A stretch of 64,000 nt of DNA from Dermacentor variabilis. Lineage: Eukaryota; Arthropoda; Arachnida; Ixodida; Ixodidae. The first letter of the stretch is position 1, and every line of letters begins with the position of its first letter. Made by a program: the position numbers and the translations under genes. The notes beneath the pieces are model-generated. The model saw only the letters and a list, made by a program, of their open reading frames with translations. It was not told the DNA's origin and ran no database searches. Shown here piece by piece: positions 32,301 through 44,079 of the stretch. The stretch spans positions 195,312,853-195,376,852 of the forward strand of contig NC_134568.1 of the NCBI RefSeq assembly GCF_050947875.1, read 5' to 3'.

Positions 32301-35046
32301 CCTTCGATGACCTCGAAGTTTTCTTTTCTTGCCCGTCTTTTCGATTTCGCCAAATCGTACCGCAACTACATCCGATTACAAAGTGTCGCAAGGGCAATTC
32401 GGGCATTGCGCAATCAGCTGACCAGAGAGCACGGCGCGTCCGTATAATCCTCTTGACGTGTGCGCGTGCCTCAGGACAGATCAGTTCTATCCGGAGCCTT
32501 ACGTAAACGGTGGCCACAACTATGACTTTTTTATGTTAAAGCATCTTCCGATATAGTCGTTGATTAGTGACGGGCCTGCCGCAGCCTGTTTGAGTTGCAG
32601 GTGGCGTGTCGCTGAAGCAACAAGCTGGTATTGCAATGCGACAGCTCGGTGAGCCGTCCTCTAGCGTTACCATGATATCTTAGGTGCGAGATAGAAAATA
32701 AAATCTGCCAACAAATGTGAGAAAAAGCTGTAACAACTAAACATCTCGCTCTGCAGTTCGTAGGCTAAGTGTGGCATGAGGAAAAAGTAACTGACTTTTA
32801 TTTCTTTATTCGACAGTAGTTCCTCAACATATGAAGTGTACTTTATAAGCGCGAACCTTAAGCATATCTTTATCTGTGGAGACTGACTTTTCTTTGGGAT
32901 CTTTAGGCCACTATAGTACTGCAGTAGTCAATGAGATGCTGCTGTCTCGGCAGTAGGTTTGGCAACTTGTCATGTCATTTTATACGTAATATTATTCGCT
33001 TATATAACCTAAAACGTACTAACCCACGACGTAGAACGTCGAGTGTATAATTTGTTTTTACTTCGCTTCAGAAAAAAATGAAGCCTCAAAAATTTCCCGC
33101 AGACTGTGTGGCATAGTAAAACCAGCATGAAATAAATATCTGACCGCAATTTTACAAAATACGAAGCTGATAAACAGGACGAAGGTGTTTCTATCTTTCT
33201 GCTAGACAACCACCGACATTGCCTTCCCACGCAACTGAAGCCGTCATTCCAGCATTTAGGTTTAAAGATGTTTGACTATCTCCTCTGCAGCTCAGACATG
33301 TATCTTTCAGGTGTTCATCTATTTTGTTTTTCCACGAAGCAGTGGCTACCCATGTTTGTTTGTTATGGGACTTCGAAGAGAACAACAAGTCGTATTGATT
33401 CGGGTCATTATTGGCGAAGTTCAACAAAAAGAATGATTTGTAAAAGCTTTTGCCACAATATGATAAATTCCTAATGCTCTACGGCAAGTATTACGAAATC
33501 TATCCAAAGAAAGCACCTACAATGTGTAATCATAACAACGTTTTTTCCTCATCCACTCATTATCTGATAATTTCATCAGCACTTTATGAAAATAGTCCTC
33601 TACTGATTGCGTAATGCGCAATCACAAGCAGAATGGCGTATATGGCACAAACACACTGCCTTAGTTAATGATGGATTTGCAGATCAGTACATATGACTCG
33701 CGAACTCTGAAGCTTGCTCCAGGCCAGCTTTCACGCCCGGGCTCTCCACATTGGGCCAAGCACAGCTTATGATGCAGGCTACTCGTGGAGCCACCAGTGC
33801 CTCTGTTTATCAGTGCACGTATTGCAATACAATCATAGAAGAGCTTTCTAGAGATACGTCCTCAATACAATAAATACATTGCTACTGTCTTGTCGTGCCA
33901 CAGAAAGATACGTGGATGCTGTCCTATGACGACCAAATAAGAAGACGTAGACAATCGTCCGCAATACTATATAATAAAATCAGCAATCGTGGGTGATTCA
34001 TGCAGCTCTAAGCTCATTTACTGCAGTAGGAGTTACACTCCTGACTCGCTCCAACGTCACGACGTCTGCGGAAAAACGCCTACAATTAGCTTTCCCGAAG
34101 GGACCGCGGATAGTGCACAAATAATTGTTGTCCATTCTACTCCCATTTCTGCGTGAGACGGCATTGGTCGATTCAAGGTGACATATTTGACACAAAAGGA
34201 AACGCTCATGTGGAGCAATTTCTGTCTAAGACTGCTATGCTAACGACGCTTGTAGCAACATGATTACAGCGACCACCACCACCATCAGCACCTGCAATCC
34301 TGCGCACACTCCCCCAACGGAATGCAAAGCCGATGACAACGACAACGGCACGATGATGAGAATGCAGGCAGTACGATGACGTATGGTGCGGCATACAAGA
34401 AAACGGACGAATGAACTGACAGACCAAAAGGCGACGCAAACCATGTTCTGACCTCCTAACTGGTGTCGCAGTAAAAGAACGAGGCAACTTACAAGTCGAG
34501 GGGTAAAATGCGCAGCCGCTAGCGCAAGGAAGACGGATAAGCGGGTACAACAAGAAAATGCAGTCTAAGAACCCACAAGTTGCGGTTAAAATTGAAGGGG
34601 CAGACCACTGACCCATGTCAGGAATTACGGTGAGCAAATGCTTCTGAAAATCGTGAAACTGATAGCGAACCATCTAAGTAAATATTATGTGCCTTCTTCT
34701 GACATGCTGGCGAGGGGTAGCAGTAGCGGAACGAAACGTTCGTCTGAGCAGCAGGTGAATGAAGAGGTGACTTCTTGGAAACACTCGTTATGCGGAAAGA
34801 AAATACGGGACAACCTAGGGACACCCGCCAGCCTCACAGCCTTTCCATCATCTAGATTTATGATAGATATTGCAATACATTGGAAATGCAGACATAAATA
34901 TTAAAAAAAAACTGAAACAGAAATAAGGTACCCCTTGTTAAGTACGAAAAAATGGAAGCAGAGTGCGCATCAATCAACCACATAGGCAATGTCATTTTCT
35001 GTAGTAATATAGATGGACCTATCCTTACGTTCAGCCTCTGCTTTTC
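29376..35046. other. 5.7 kb without recognisable content
   Basis: This is the largest stretch with no transposon or gene that I can identify. Frames of 166 codons (30200-30700, minus, hydrophobic) and 155 codons (34206-34673, minus) lack motifs and look fortuitous. If a host exon lies in the window it could be here, but I cannot support one. Confidence 0.45.
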
Positions 35047-35229
35047 TTGCAGGTAAATAACAAATGCTCTTTATCTCCAAATCACACTAGTTATGCTGCC
35101 ATCGTTTTGCTGCGGAACCCCCGCAGCTTCTTGTTCACTGTGAAACAATGTGCGCGCGTTTTGGTAAAGCTACTACAACTCGCCGGCGACGTCGAAGAAA
35201 ATCCCGCTCCTAGTTTTTTTAAATATTGA
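35047..35229 (+). pseudogene. Short ORF ending in a degenerate 2A-like motif
   Basis: A 60-codon frame reads hydrophobic/basic sequence, then KLLQLAGDVEENPAP at 35173-35211, SFFKY and a stop. The motif fits the 2A consensus (L-x-x-x-G-D-V-E-x-N-P-G-P) except that the invariant Gly before the last Pro is Ala, which should block ribosome skipping. Animal LINEs of several clades carry 2A-like peptides at the start of an ORF, so this is best read as the 5' coding end of a LINE. No downstream LINE sequence is recognisable after the T run at 35213-35220. Confidence 0.55.
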
Positions 35230-35389
35230 AATGAAAATAAAAGAAAGAGACGTAGTCATTTTATAATGGTGACGGCTACTCCTTTTCGCATAGCGGAAAC
35301 AACAATATAACAAATATATGTAAAAAAATTAAAAGAAACCACGTCATAGCGTCAGAAATCCACAGCACATGGTCCTACCGTTACAAAAT

Positions 35390-36171
35390 AGAGTTTAGAC
35401 TGTCTATAAAAAGTCTATAGACATTTTATAGACGACCTTGCCTTTCTATATATTTGGTATTTCGTTGATACAAAGTCTACAGGCTGTCTATAGACGAAGG
35501 TCGATAAGGTTTCTATTTCTTTTTGTCTACCCGCATTCTATAGACGGTCTATAGAAAAAAGTCGATAAGATGTTTGTTTCTTTTTGTCCACTTCACCTCT
35601 GTGACTACGTATAGACGAAAGTTAATACAGTCTGTTTATTTTTGTCCATTCTTTGTCTATAGACTGTCTATAAAAGAGAGCCGATAGGGTTCTTATTTAT
35701 CTTTGTCTACTCGCATTCTCTACACGGTCTATAGAAAAAAGTCGATAAGGTGTTTGTTTCTTTTTGTATACTTCTCCTCTATAGACTACCCATAGGCAAA
35801 AGTCGAAAGAATCTCTTTTTATTGTTCATTCTTGGTCTTTAGACTATCTATAGACGAGAGCCGATGCGGTGTTGATTATTTTTGTCTACTCCCAGTTTAT
35901 AGATTGCCTATAGACAAAAGTTGATAAGGTTTCTATTTCTTTTTTTCTACTCCCATTCATAGTTGGTCTATAGAAAAATGTCGATATGATGCTTGTTTCC
36001 TTTTGTGTACTTCCGCCCTATATATTACCTGTGGACAAAATTGGATACAGTCTCCATTTATTCTTGCTGATTCTTTGTCTGTAGACGGTTTATAGACGAG
36101 AGTCGATAAGGTGTTCACTATTTTTGTCTACTCGGGGTTTGTAGATTGAGATTGTCTATAGACAAAAGTTG

Positions 36172-36174
<3 letters not shown>
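35390..36174 (+). repeat. Satellite of about 60-base monomers with four-monomer higher-order unit
   Basis: Twelve or so monomers of 58-62 bases share CTATAGAC..CTATAGAC.AAAGTCGATAAG and a T-rich second half ending in TTTTTGTCTACTC-type sequence. Monomers fall into four types (A, B, C, D) that recur as A-B-C-(D/A hybrid)-B-C-D-A-B-C-D-A. Examples are the B monomers near 35540, 35720 and 35955, ending ACTTCNCCT, and the C monomers near 35600, 35778 and 36018. An isolated related monomer lies at 38191-38225. Confidence 0.8.
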
Positions 36175-36245
<71 letters not shown>

Positions 36246-36247
36246 TA
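36175..36247. repeat. (AC)n(AT)n microsatellite
   Basis: An uninterrupted AC run (36175-36208) passes directly into an AT run (36209-36247), at the end of the satellite array. Confidence 0.95.
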
Positions 36248-36495
36248 GTTGCGGAACCAGCTACTCGAGAGGCACATTACGGGTATTCGCGGGGTCCTTT
36301 CATGCCCGGAAAAACACTTTTATGGAGCACGTGTTGAGCAACAGAAAGCTGTATCGGGAGTTTCTCACGTTGCTCTACAATTTTCTCATTGAGACTTTTC
36401 ATCTAATTCTAATTATTGAGAAGCTGATTAAGTAAGATTGATTACCTAATCAAGGGGAATGCAAAAATCTGAGTATCTCCAAGCCTACTCAAGCG

Positions 36496-37915
36496 AGCGA
36501 CAACACAGGTGGCGCGCATGATCACCCGCGTATCACAAAAAAGAAACGGCATGAGGGAGGGCGACACGGTCAAGCTGGTTAGGAGCCTCGTAATCAGCCG
36601 AATCACGTACTCCCTCCCCTATTACAACACAAACAAAGGCGAGAGGGACCAGGCCGACGCGATCATAAGGAAAGCCTACAAAACAGCTCTTCATCTGCCG
36701 GCCAACACCTCGACATAGAAGCTGTTAGCCCTGGGACTCCATAACAGATTCGAGGAACTCAAAGAAGCAGAATTAGGGTCGCAGATACTCAGACTCCAGC
36801 TGACTAAAACGGGCAAGAAGCTTCTAAAAAGGCTGGGACATCAAGAAATAGAAAGGAAAGAACAGAGAACGGCAAACGTACCAGATGAGTACCGCAGCAT
36901 CGTCAGGGTAGGGTCCTTGCCAAGAAACATGGACCCAAACCTACACGCAGGTAGCCGGAATGCTAGGGCAAAATATGTAAAGAAATATTTAGCAACCAAG
37001 GCGAACACAGTATATACGGACGCCGCGGTGTATCCTCGGAAACGAGGAACAACAGAGCAAAAAGTCGTCGCGACAGTAATTGGCTCGGGCTATAAGATCA
37101 CTTGCGCGTGGGCATGGGACTGTACGGTAACTGAGGCAGAAGAAATGGCTGTTGCTCTAGTGGCCGTGGAGGGTTCCCGTGCAAGCAAATCCCTTACAAT
37201 ATTAACGGATTCTAAGGAAGCATGCCGTAACTACATCAATGGCAGAATTGGCCAAAAGGCGCTCCAAATCTTCCTCCGCGCTTGCCAACAGGAAAGACGA
37301 GTTAGACACAACATTTTCTGGATACCGGGACACACTGAAATTGAGGGCAATCAGAGGGACGATAGGACTGCTCGCGAGCATACTAACCGAGAGGACCTAA
37401 ATGGAGACCCATATGACTTCATGACGGTGATCCCGACGTACTCCGTAATACTAAATTATCATAGAGGAACGAGGGTCAAATAGTCCCCGCCCCATAACAA
37501 CCTTAATCAACAAGAGGCAGTTTGCTGGAGGAAGCTGCAAACATGAACCTTCCCAAATCTACACATACTAAGCAAAGTGTTCCCGAACCAATACAGGAAC
37601 ATATGCCCATGGTGTAGCGCAAAACGCACCCTTTATTATATCACGTGGGAATGCAGCAAAAACAAAACATTCCACAATATAGAAAACCCGAGTGCGGAGC
37701 AGTGGGAGAGTGCGCTCTCCCGCGGCAACCCATGCCTCCAACGGGGGCTGGTACACCATGCCCGACGAGTAGCCACGCTCAGTGGTGCCCTGAAATAGGG
37801 GCGCCAACCCTGCAAGACGGGAGTCACCTTCGACAAGAACATGGAAGCACTCGGTCTGACCGCTGAATGAATCTGTAAATTAGAGCAATAAAGTGTATCC
37901 TATCCTATCCTATCC
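36496..37915 (+). mobile_element. 5'-truncated I-like LINE with RNase H and (TATCC)n tail
   Basis: The first part (36509-36890) is the end of the RT domain (VRSLVISRITYSLPYY, IIRKAYKTALHLP). RNase H lies at 36917-37483. A Cys-rich motif, CPWCSAKRTLYYITWEC, is at about 37603-37653, and the 3' end carries AATAAAG and three to four copies of TATCC at 37896-37915. Stops at 36717 and 37481 show decay. It sits inside repeat X. Flanking sequences (GCGACAAC and GGCAAACAAC) resemble each other but do not give a clean duplication. Confidence 0.85.
36917..37483 (+). pseudogene. RNase H domain of the I-like LINE
   Basis: The frame contains the RNase H catalytic acids in order: YTDAAVYP (first Asp), AEEMAVALVAVEG (Glu), ILTDSKEACRNY (second Asp) and PGHTEIEGNQRDDRTA (His and last Asp). 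RNase H removes the RNA strand during LINE replication and is characteristic of the I superclade. The frame ends at 37483, before the zinc-like C-terminus found in a different frame, so a frameshift lies between them. Confidence 0.8.
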
Positions 37916-38190
37916 AAACGACGGCAAACAACATTAGTTTCGTTCTCTCCAGCTACGTGGCATTTACATAGTTGAACGTTTGGAACAAATTAAGTGAAAC
38001 ACCCCGTATACTTCTTTGCAATTCGAATTCCAAGGTTTCCTGTATCACGGCCGATGAAGGTCATAGGGTGGGACGTCACTAATGGCCACGTTAACTTGAG
38101 CGAACCGCCCGTATACCGATTGTGGTAAGGCGTGAGATGAACTAGAAAACAGCCGATAGTGTAAAAGTTTTATTGCTTCAGGTTTACATT

Positions 38191-38225
38191 CCGTCTATAG
38201 ATTGAGTGTAGACAACAGTCGCTAA
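38191..38225 (+). repeat. Isolated satellite monomer fragment
   Basis: CCGTCTATAGATTGAGTGTAGACAACAGTCG resembles the A-type monomer of the array at 35390-36174, about 2 kb away. It is followed by a C run (38228-38253). Confidence 0.6.
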
Positions 38226-38815
38226 TCTCCCCTCCCCCCCCCCCCCCCCCCCCGGCCCAACCCGTGTACGCTATAACCAAGCGCAAAGCGCAGGTGCCGG
38301 TGGATAATACGGAGCTGCGTTCGATATAACCGACTGAAGGTATACACTGCTGAGATTGCTTTGCAACCTATTTGTACACTTCAGTATACACATAGTGTAT
38401 ACCTCCGCAATTGTTGACCGCATGATATGATCTACGTAGTCGCTCTCGGCAATCCCAAGACAGTCTTCACAGTTGTCATAGCATGACTTTTGTGGCAGTA
38501 CAATAAAGAAAAGAAAACGCCGATCCAATAATGATAATAAATGTTGTGAACGCCAACTTTAGTTACAAGCGGATTCCAAACAGACATCAAGCTAGCACAG
38601 AGACTCGCAATGTTTGTGCCTGACAACGCAGACATTGTAAGTTTGCGATGAACCGATGTCGCGCATGTGTCTGGCGCGTTGTGTGTTGTCCGATTCTCAG
38701 ATACTGTTCACGTTGTCTTCATATATCGGCTGCATCACTAACATCGGTTGGTTTTTCGTCGACTGATATCCTACACTATAAAGTCATCAAAGTTTGTCAT
38801 TCGCTTAAAAAAATT

Positions 38816-39277
38816 AGAGGACGCTTAAGCTTCGCCTTCAAGAGTGGAACGCGACAGCGTTCCCGTCGACCCGCAAGGGGTGTAAGACAATGGGCTACGG
38901 CGCAGCGACTACGCGCCCCGCATCGGACGCAGTGAGCGTCGAGCAACGCAGCGTTCGGCGCGACAACGAAATGTGCGCCTGAGCAAGCGACGCACGCCTG
39001 AGCCTTACAAACAGCTCGTTTCTAAGGCAACACCGCGTTCACTAGAGACGCTTTTGTACCGCTTTGAAGCATCGAACTCGTGGCTCAGTGGTAACGTCTC
39101 CGTCTCACACTCCGGAGACCCTGGTTCGATTCCCACCCAGCCCATCTTGGAAGTTGCTTTTTATTTATGAAGTGCCTGCCGTGATTTATCGCTCACGGCG
39201 AACGCCGCAGACGCCGACACCGACACCGACGACACCGGCTTTTCTGCGACACGAGCTCCTTAACGCTATCGCGTTAA
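38816..39277 (+). mobile_element. Non-autonomous element with embedded tRNA-like module
   Basis: Near each end is a copy of the dyad AACGCGAYAGCGTT (38850-38863 and 39261-39275). Inside, at about 39074-39146, is a tRNA-like module with an A-box (TGGCTCAGTGGTAACG) and a B-box (GGTTCGATTCC). Its loop CTCACAC would give a CAC (Val) anticodon, but the flanking stems do not form standard 5-bp arms. Repeated GACGCCGACACCGAC-type sequence lies near 39207-39235. I remember similar elements from tick genomes; its class (SINE or MITE) is unsettled. Confidence 0.6.
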
Positions 39278-39668
39278 TATGTACCGAATTCTCTGAACCC
39301 ACCTAGTCCTTCGCAGGCGGTATGCCTGCGCGGCCGCGCATATGCGTACGTCATTGGTCTACTGATTGCTTTGACCTATCGTCGGAACAGAAAATTTGCA
39401 CTAGCATCTGTGCGGGTATCCCATTTGGCGGTACGATGGAAGATATGCTATAAATGCACTATATTACTACTCATCGTCGTTGGCGATAATGCAAGCGCCT
39501 GACTGGTCCTGTAACGGCTTTTACAAACAGCGCATTCATCCAAGTGTGCGTTCTAGTTCCATACGATAGCCCATACCGTTTGTAAAACAACGTGCAAGCG
39601 GATTTACCTCATTCATGAAGAAAGAAATCTGAAAAATGGAAAAGAAAAGCAACCCGTTCCGCGCATGG

Positions 39669-39704
<36 letters not shown>

Positions 39705-40379
39705 CAAAAAATGAAAAAAAGAATAGGTGCTCGGACTTCTCGGAGCGCGCACACCCTGGTCGCCCTGAGCGCGTGCGCATGCGCGATGGCAGCAACGGCG
39801 GTGCGCCATCTGTCCGCGTCAATTTGAATTCTCAATGACTGCGCCATTCACGTAAACGCTTGTTACAGCGCTGTGCGGTGTCTGCCTGTACCTTGGTGTC
39901 TGTGATTCGTGTCTTCTTTGTGGCATCACACCTCAACTACACTGAACAGTAAGTTTTAGCAAAGATATTTTCCGTCAGTAAATCATGGTTATGTGAGCGT
40001 ATTTCGTAGCGCGAACCGGCTGCATGTAGCGCAGGCGACTGGAGCATAATATCGCTTCGTCGTTTTCATGATTTGATAACGCGCTCTTGTTCTCACTTCT
40101 ACTATACGGAATGTTTTACGGCACGCTATCACTCACCCTTGTTGATTTTGGCGTCATAGTTCATGCGCGTCAAAAAAGAAAATACCATGTTTTACCTTGC
40201 TACTAAGCAGCCACTAAGCGTATTGTGTTTCTTGAGCAGCCAGTAAGGTAGATCTCATTTTCTGGCGCTCGATTGGGCCGCCATGAACGCTGCGCTGCAT
40301 GTGTAGTGAAATTCTCGCGACTCGCTTTACGTGTATACCTCGAAATTGTGTTAGCGTGAGGAACGTTCAAACAGAGTCG
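39278..40379. other. No gene; (CA)n(GA)n microsatellite
   Basis: A (CA)6(GA)12 run lies at 39669-39704. The frames around it are shadows of the microsatellite. Nothing else recognised. Confidence 0.5.
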
Positions 40380-40570
40380 TACGCTCTAAAAAAAAAAACG
40401 GGTCAAAAGTGAGTTACAGCAGCTTGACTCTCTTTTTCTTTGCTAAGACCCCTTTTTGCGCGAATAGAGTCACAAAATAATGACCGACCCTTCTCCATGA
40501 GTTAATTAACTCCCAATGACTTAAGAAGAGTCGTCGGGAAATATCGCGACTCCTTTGATATTCGAGGTGA
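40380..40570. repeat. Short-dyad element
   Basis: It starts with CGCTCTAAAAAAAAAAACGGG and contains several GAGTC/GACTC pairs and the perfect palindrome GAGTTAATTAACTC at 40499-40512. It resembles the hairpin-array element at 63086-63290, which starts CACTCTAAGAAAAAAAGG. Confidence 0.45.
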
Positions 40571-40719
40571 GCATTGGCGAGAGAAAGATTATAATGCAGA
40601 AGTACCAGATAACGTCTTCTGTTTTAGGCAGGCCCTCGGGGTTCCTGCCCTGGTTGTAATGCAGTGTATCATTCTTTCGTCCTTGTCATGTTTTGCAATT
40701 ACTTCGAACTCTAAATATA

Positions 40720-41155
40720 GCTCAATACGTGCTACATAAAGGTGTTTTTCCAAGCATGAAAGAAGCCCGCGAATACACGCGCAGTTGCCAGGCGACTGGC
40801 GGTTCGAGGCACTTTGCATGTAGCTCACGTGCTTCTTTCACACTCGGAAAAACTTTTATGTAGCGCGTACTGAGAAACAGAAAGCTGTGTCGGGAGTTTC
40901 TCGTGTTGCTTTTACAATTTCCTCATCGACACTTTTCATCTGATTATAATATTTGAAAGGTGATTATGTACTTATTTAAATATTTAATAAATAATTAATT
41001 AATTAGGACTAATTATGTAATTCGGTTTAATGCAAAAAGCACTCTGAGTATCTCCAAGCGAATGCAAACAATAATACTTTAGTTCGATCCAGCTACGGGC
41101 ATTTGGATATTTTTAAGTCTTCGTGCATGATACTTGGAGTACTCTGTATATTATT
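40720..41155. repeat. Repeat X pair in inverted orientation
   Basis: The plus-strand copy runs from about 40829 to 41155. Its first 45 bases (GCTTCTTTCACACTCGGAAA ... GCGCGTACTGAG) match, reversed, the segment 40720-40768. The two arms are separated by about 60 bases, so the start of X is present twice, head to head. Confidence 0.6.
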
Positions 41156-41160
41156 CTTCT

Positions 41161-43594
41161 GAACTATAGTGTTGTTTCTGCCGTGTATGAAAAGTGGTAC
41201 GTAGATACACTTACATAGGGAGTTTATAATTCTTTGTTTTTCTATTTCATTAGCCCACCCTGTAACGGCCGGAGAGGACTAGCACTATAAATAAATGAAT
41301 GAATAAATAAATAAATAAATAAATAACGTTCTAAATTTTCTGCCATTAAATTGTACGTTATGAAGTGTTATCTGTCGAAAGGCCAAATGAAGCATTGGGA
41401 ACAAATAAGCAGTTTGTTCGCATAGACAGGAATCTTTGGAAGTGCCAATTATCGCTGAAAAGCTCGCAAAGTGGAGCTCCCTGAGCGGCGTAGCCTCGTC
41501 CACTACGTAACTTGTCGTGCGTTGTGCCTACCTAAACTATTCCCGAGGGCATGAAATATATTGTCCTTTTGCCCCAATTTTATGTTTTCTTGCGCACAGT
41601 CCATGTTTTTAAATATTGGACGACTGTTAGAAAGATATTTGTATTTACGAATAATGACTATTCCATTCGATTAGCGTATCCAATAGAAGACTATTTGATT
41701 CGTTATTCGAAAGTTTCGAATACTCGCACACCTCCACGGTAGTCATTTATGATTAACTGTGGCGTTGCCTAAGAGAACAAGAAAGGAAAGAAAGTTTGAC
41801 CAGCTAACAGCCTGTGTGCTGCCCTACAACGTGGAAGGGGGAAGAAAAAAGAAAAGGGAGGAGGGGGATAACAAGTTCTGCGAGTACACGCACAACAGCG
41901 TTCACCGCGCATTCAAAGGCGGTCACAAAGTCCAGTCATCGTCAATGCTTAGTTCAGCATAGAATACCTTCGCGGACGTTGTGCATTTTTCGGTCACGCC
42001 ATGGACCCATCGTGTGTGGAAAGCTTCCGACTAATTGCGTGCCACTACAAAAAGGCAAATGGCTTCTCTCTAAGAGGATGTCGACCGACGTTTTCTTCAT
42101 CATGCGGAAGGTTGTGTATCTGAATAATACAGCACAAGTCCCATTACATCGACTAAAGCAGTATTGGCCCCACAAGCAGTGGTCTAAACATTTTCGGCTA
42201 AGAAGGCGCTTGTTTCCGCAGCGTTTGTTACTAGGAATTCCTTACAGATAACCGCTTTTTTTATGTGAAACAGAATACTTTAAAAAACCGCAGTCCCGCA
42301 ATGCAACTTTAACTTCCGGGGTGCGCCAATATTTTCAAAGCAAATTACAGTGTGCTAAGCAACAACAGCTCCATAGTTGACAACATATTGAATTACGTCT
42401 GCCAACCAGGAGACCGTACGGGGTTTGGCTGCGGTTACCGCCTCCGTTTTCAGGAGGAGGCCAGCCTTCCTGCTCTTTCAAGTTCTCTTAATATATGCTG
42501 CTATGGCTTCTTCGCCTCTGTGTAGCTAGAGCTCGTACAACAAAGTATTTGGAACTTAAAGGTATTCAGTGAAACGTCTATATCCGCCTTCGCTCCCGGT
42601 TTCAAACTCTGACTTCAACTCCGAATGTTCCTCACAGAATTTTGGATCCAATTCATACGACGTGAAAAACTGCTCGATACTCCGCACACAGTGTCAGAAG
42701 CTAGAAATTCGCACTGAACCTATTTGTGTGCCCAGCATATCAAGTTTTCACAGGGAAGCACTGAGAGATGCTAACTGCGGCCAAAGAGAATCGAGTATGA
42801 CCTGCCGCATACAACGCACGGGCAGCCGCCGTCAGTTGTAGCGCCGGCAATGATCACGTTTGGCGACTCTATCCACACAACGACGACAATTACGCTGGCA
42901 CCCATGCCAGGGCAGCTGTTGCCACGAGCGGGGTGTATTTCTGAGGACCCAAATGGCCGATATCCGGCACGGTCGCCTGTCGACAGCTGGAAGAAATTGG
43001 GTGCTTTCTTGACGTCGTCCATCAGGCTGGGCTATTTGCTTTCGTGTTTGTTTCGCAAACATTGCTTTGCGTGTTCCTGTATGTGCGCGCGTGGTGTTTA
43101 CGTTTACACGAGGGAATCCCGAAGAGCCGCTAGACCACATGAACTTACCAGCTCTTTCTCCCGCGGCTGTATTTTCCAATCACGATATCCCTTACAGAGA
43201 GCATTTACAGCACAAATAGAGACATTAGATTTGTAGGATAGACTTGCAACTGCTACCTCTTCCCTCCGTTCTGAAAATGGGTTCACCTAGCGCATGTACA
43301 ACACCGCGATGGCAGATGAGCAGCATATGGTAGCATAAATAAAAGTATCAAAAGCTAAAAAAAGTAATATTTTTTCACTTCACTATTACTACTTATTTGC
43401 ATTTTAAAAAGTCCGTAAGCGGGTGAACACCGTTCTATACTGAGGCGTGAATTATCTCAACAACCAAACGACAACTGTATTTCATTACACATTTCCCGTG
43501 TAAATACGAACTCAATATTGTACTTGAACAACAGCAGGTTGGCCACAGCTTCAAATATTCCTTCAGGCTTGTTGAAATTCACAATTTAACGCTG
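41161..43594. other. No recognisable gene
   Basis: An AATA-rich microsatellite lies at about 41287-41326, and a palindromic ATTCGAAAGTTTCGAAT at 41705-41721. The frames at 41814-42251 (+), 42850-43236 (+) and 42832-43179 (-) overlap each other and show no domain. Confidence 0.45.
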
Positions 43595-43818
43595 GTTGCT
43601 CAGTGGCTATGGTGTTGAGCTGCTGAGCACGAGGTCGCGGGATCGAATCCCGGCCACGGCGGCCGAATTCCGATGAGGGCAAAATGCGAAAACACTCGTG
43701 TGCTTAGATTTAGGTGCACGTTAAAGAACCCCAGGTAACCGAAATTTCCGGAGTCCTCCACTACGGCGTGCCTCATAATCAGAAAGTGGTTTTGGCACGT
43801 AAAACCCCATAATTATGC
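43595..43818 (+). mobile_element. tRNA-derived SINE
   Basis: Same family as the copy at 25736: A-box TGGTTGCTCAGTGG, B-box GGGATCGAATCCC, body blocks GATTTAGGTGCACGTTAAAG and CGGCGTGCCTCATAATCAG, and tail GTAAAACCCCATAATTATG. No clear target duplication was found. Confidence 0.9.
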
Positions 43819-44079
43819 ATTATTAACTTAATGCTGAGCGGCAGTTAAATCTTATTTATAATGTATTTCACTTTTTTACTTGATTCTGTGTCGCAAACGG
43901 CCCGCACAGACTGTATACATAACACATTTGAAGTGAACGACTTTTGCACAATTATGAACACATGTAAAAGAAAAGTAAGTGGGCAAACGCGTCAAGCTGT
44001 AACGAAGCAGAACTACATTAATGAGGCACCTAAATCGTCTGCTGTATAATACAGCTACCAAAAGCAGTCATATGGCATT

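Larger units (their letters stand above)
36287..38010 (+). repeat. Repeat X, split by an I-like LINE
   Basis: The segments 36287-36495 and 37916-38010 match, in order, the two halves of 40829-41155. Shared blocks are GGAAAAACACTTTTATG, CAGAAAGCTGT, CGGGAGTTTCTC, CTGAGTATCTCCAAGC, then on the far side TTAGTTTCGTTCTCTCCAGC and a right end of the CCCGTATA type. The LINE therefore inserted into a pre-existing copy of X. No coding capacity is seen. Confidence 0.65.

Noticed and set aside
35390..36174. CRISPR array
   Set aside because: Monomers are contiguous ~60-base satellite units without spacers, in an animal-like genome.
39536..39847. Three minus-strand ORFs and one plus-strand ORF around 39.6-39.8 kb
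   Set aside because: They are readings of the (CA)n(GA)n microsatellite in several frames.
42832..43236. Overlapping ORFs on both strands as host exons
   Set aside because: Neither frame shows a domain, and I cannot show splice sites or conservation.
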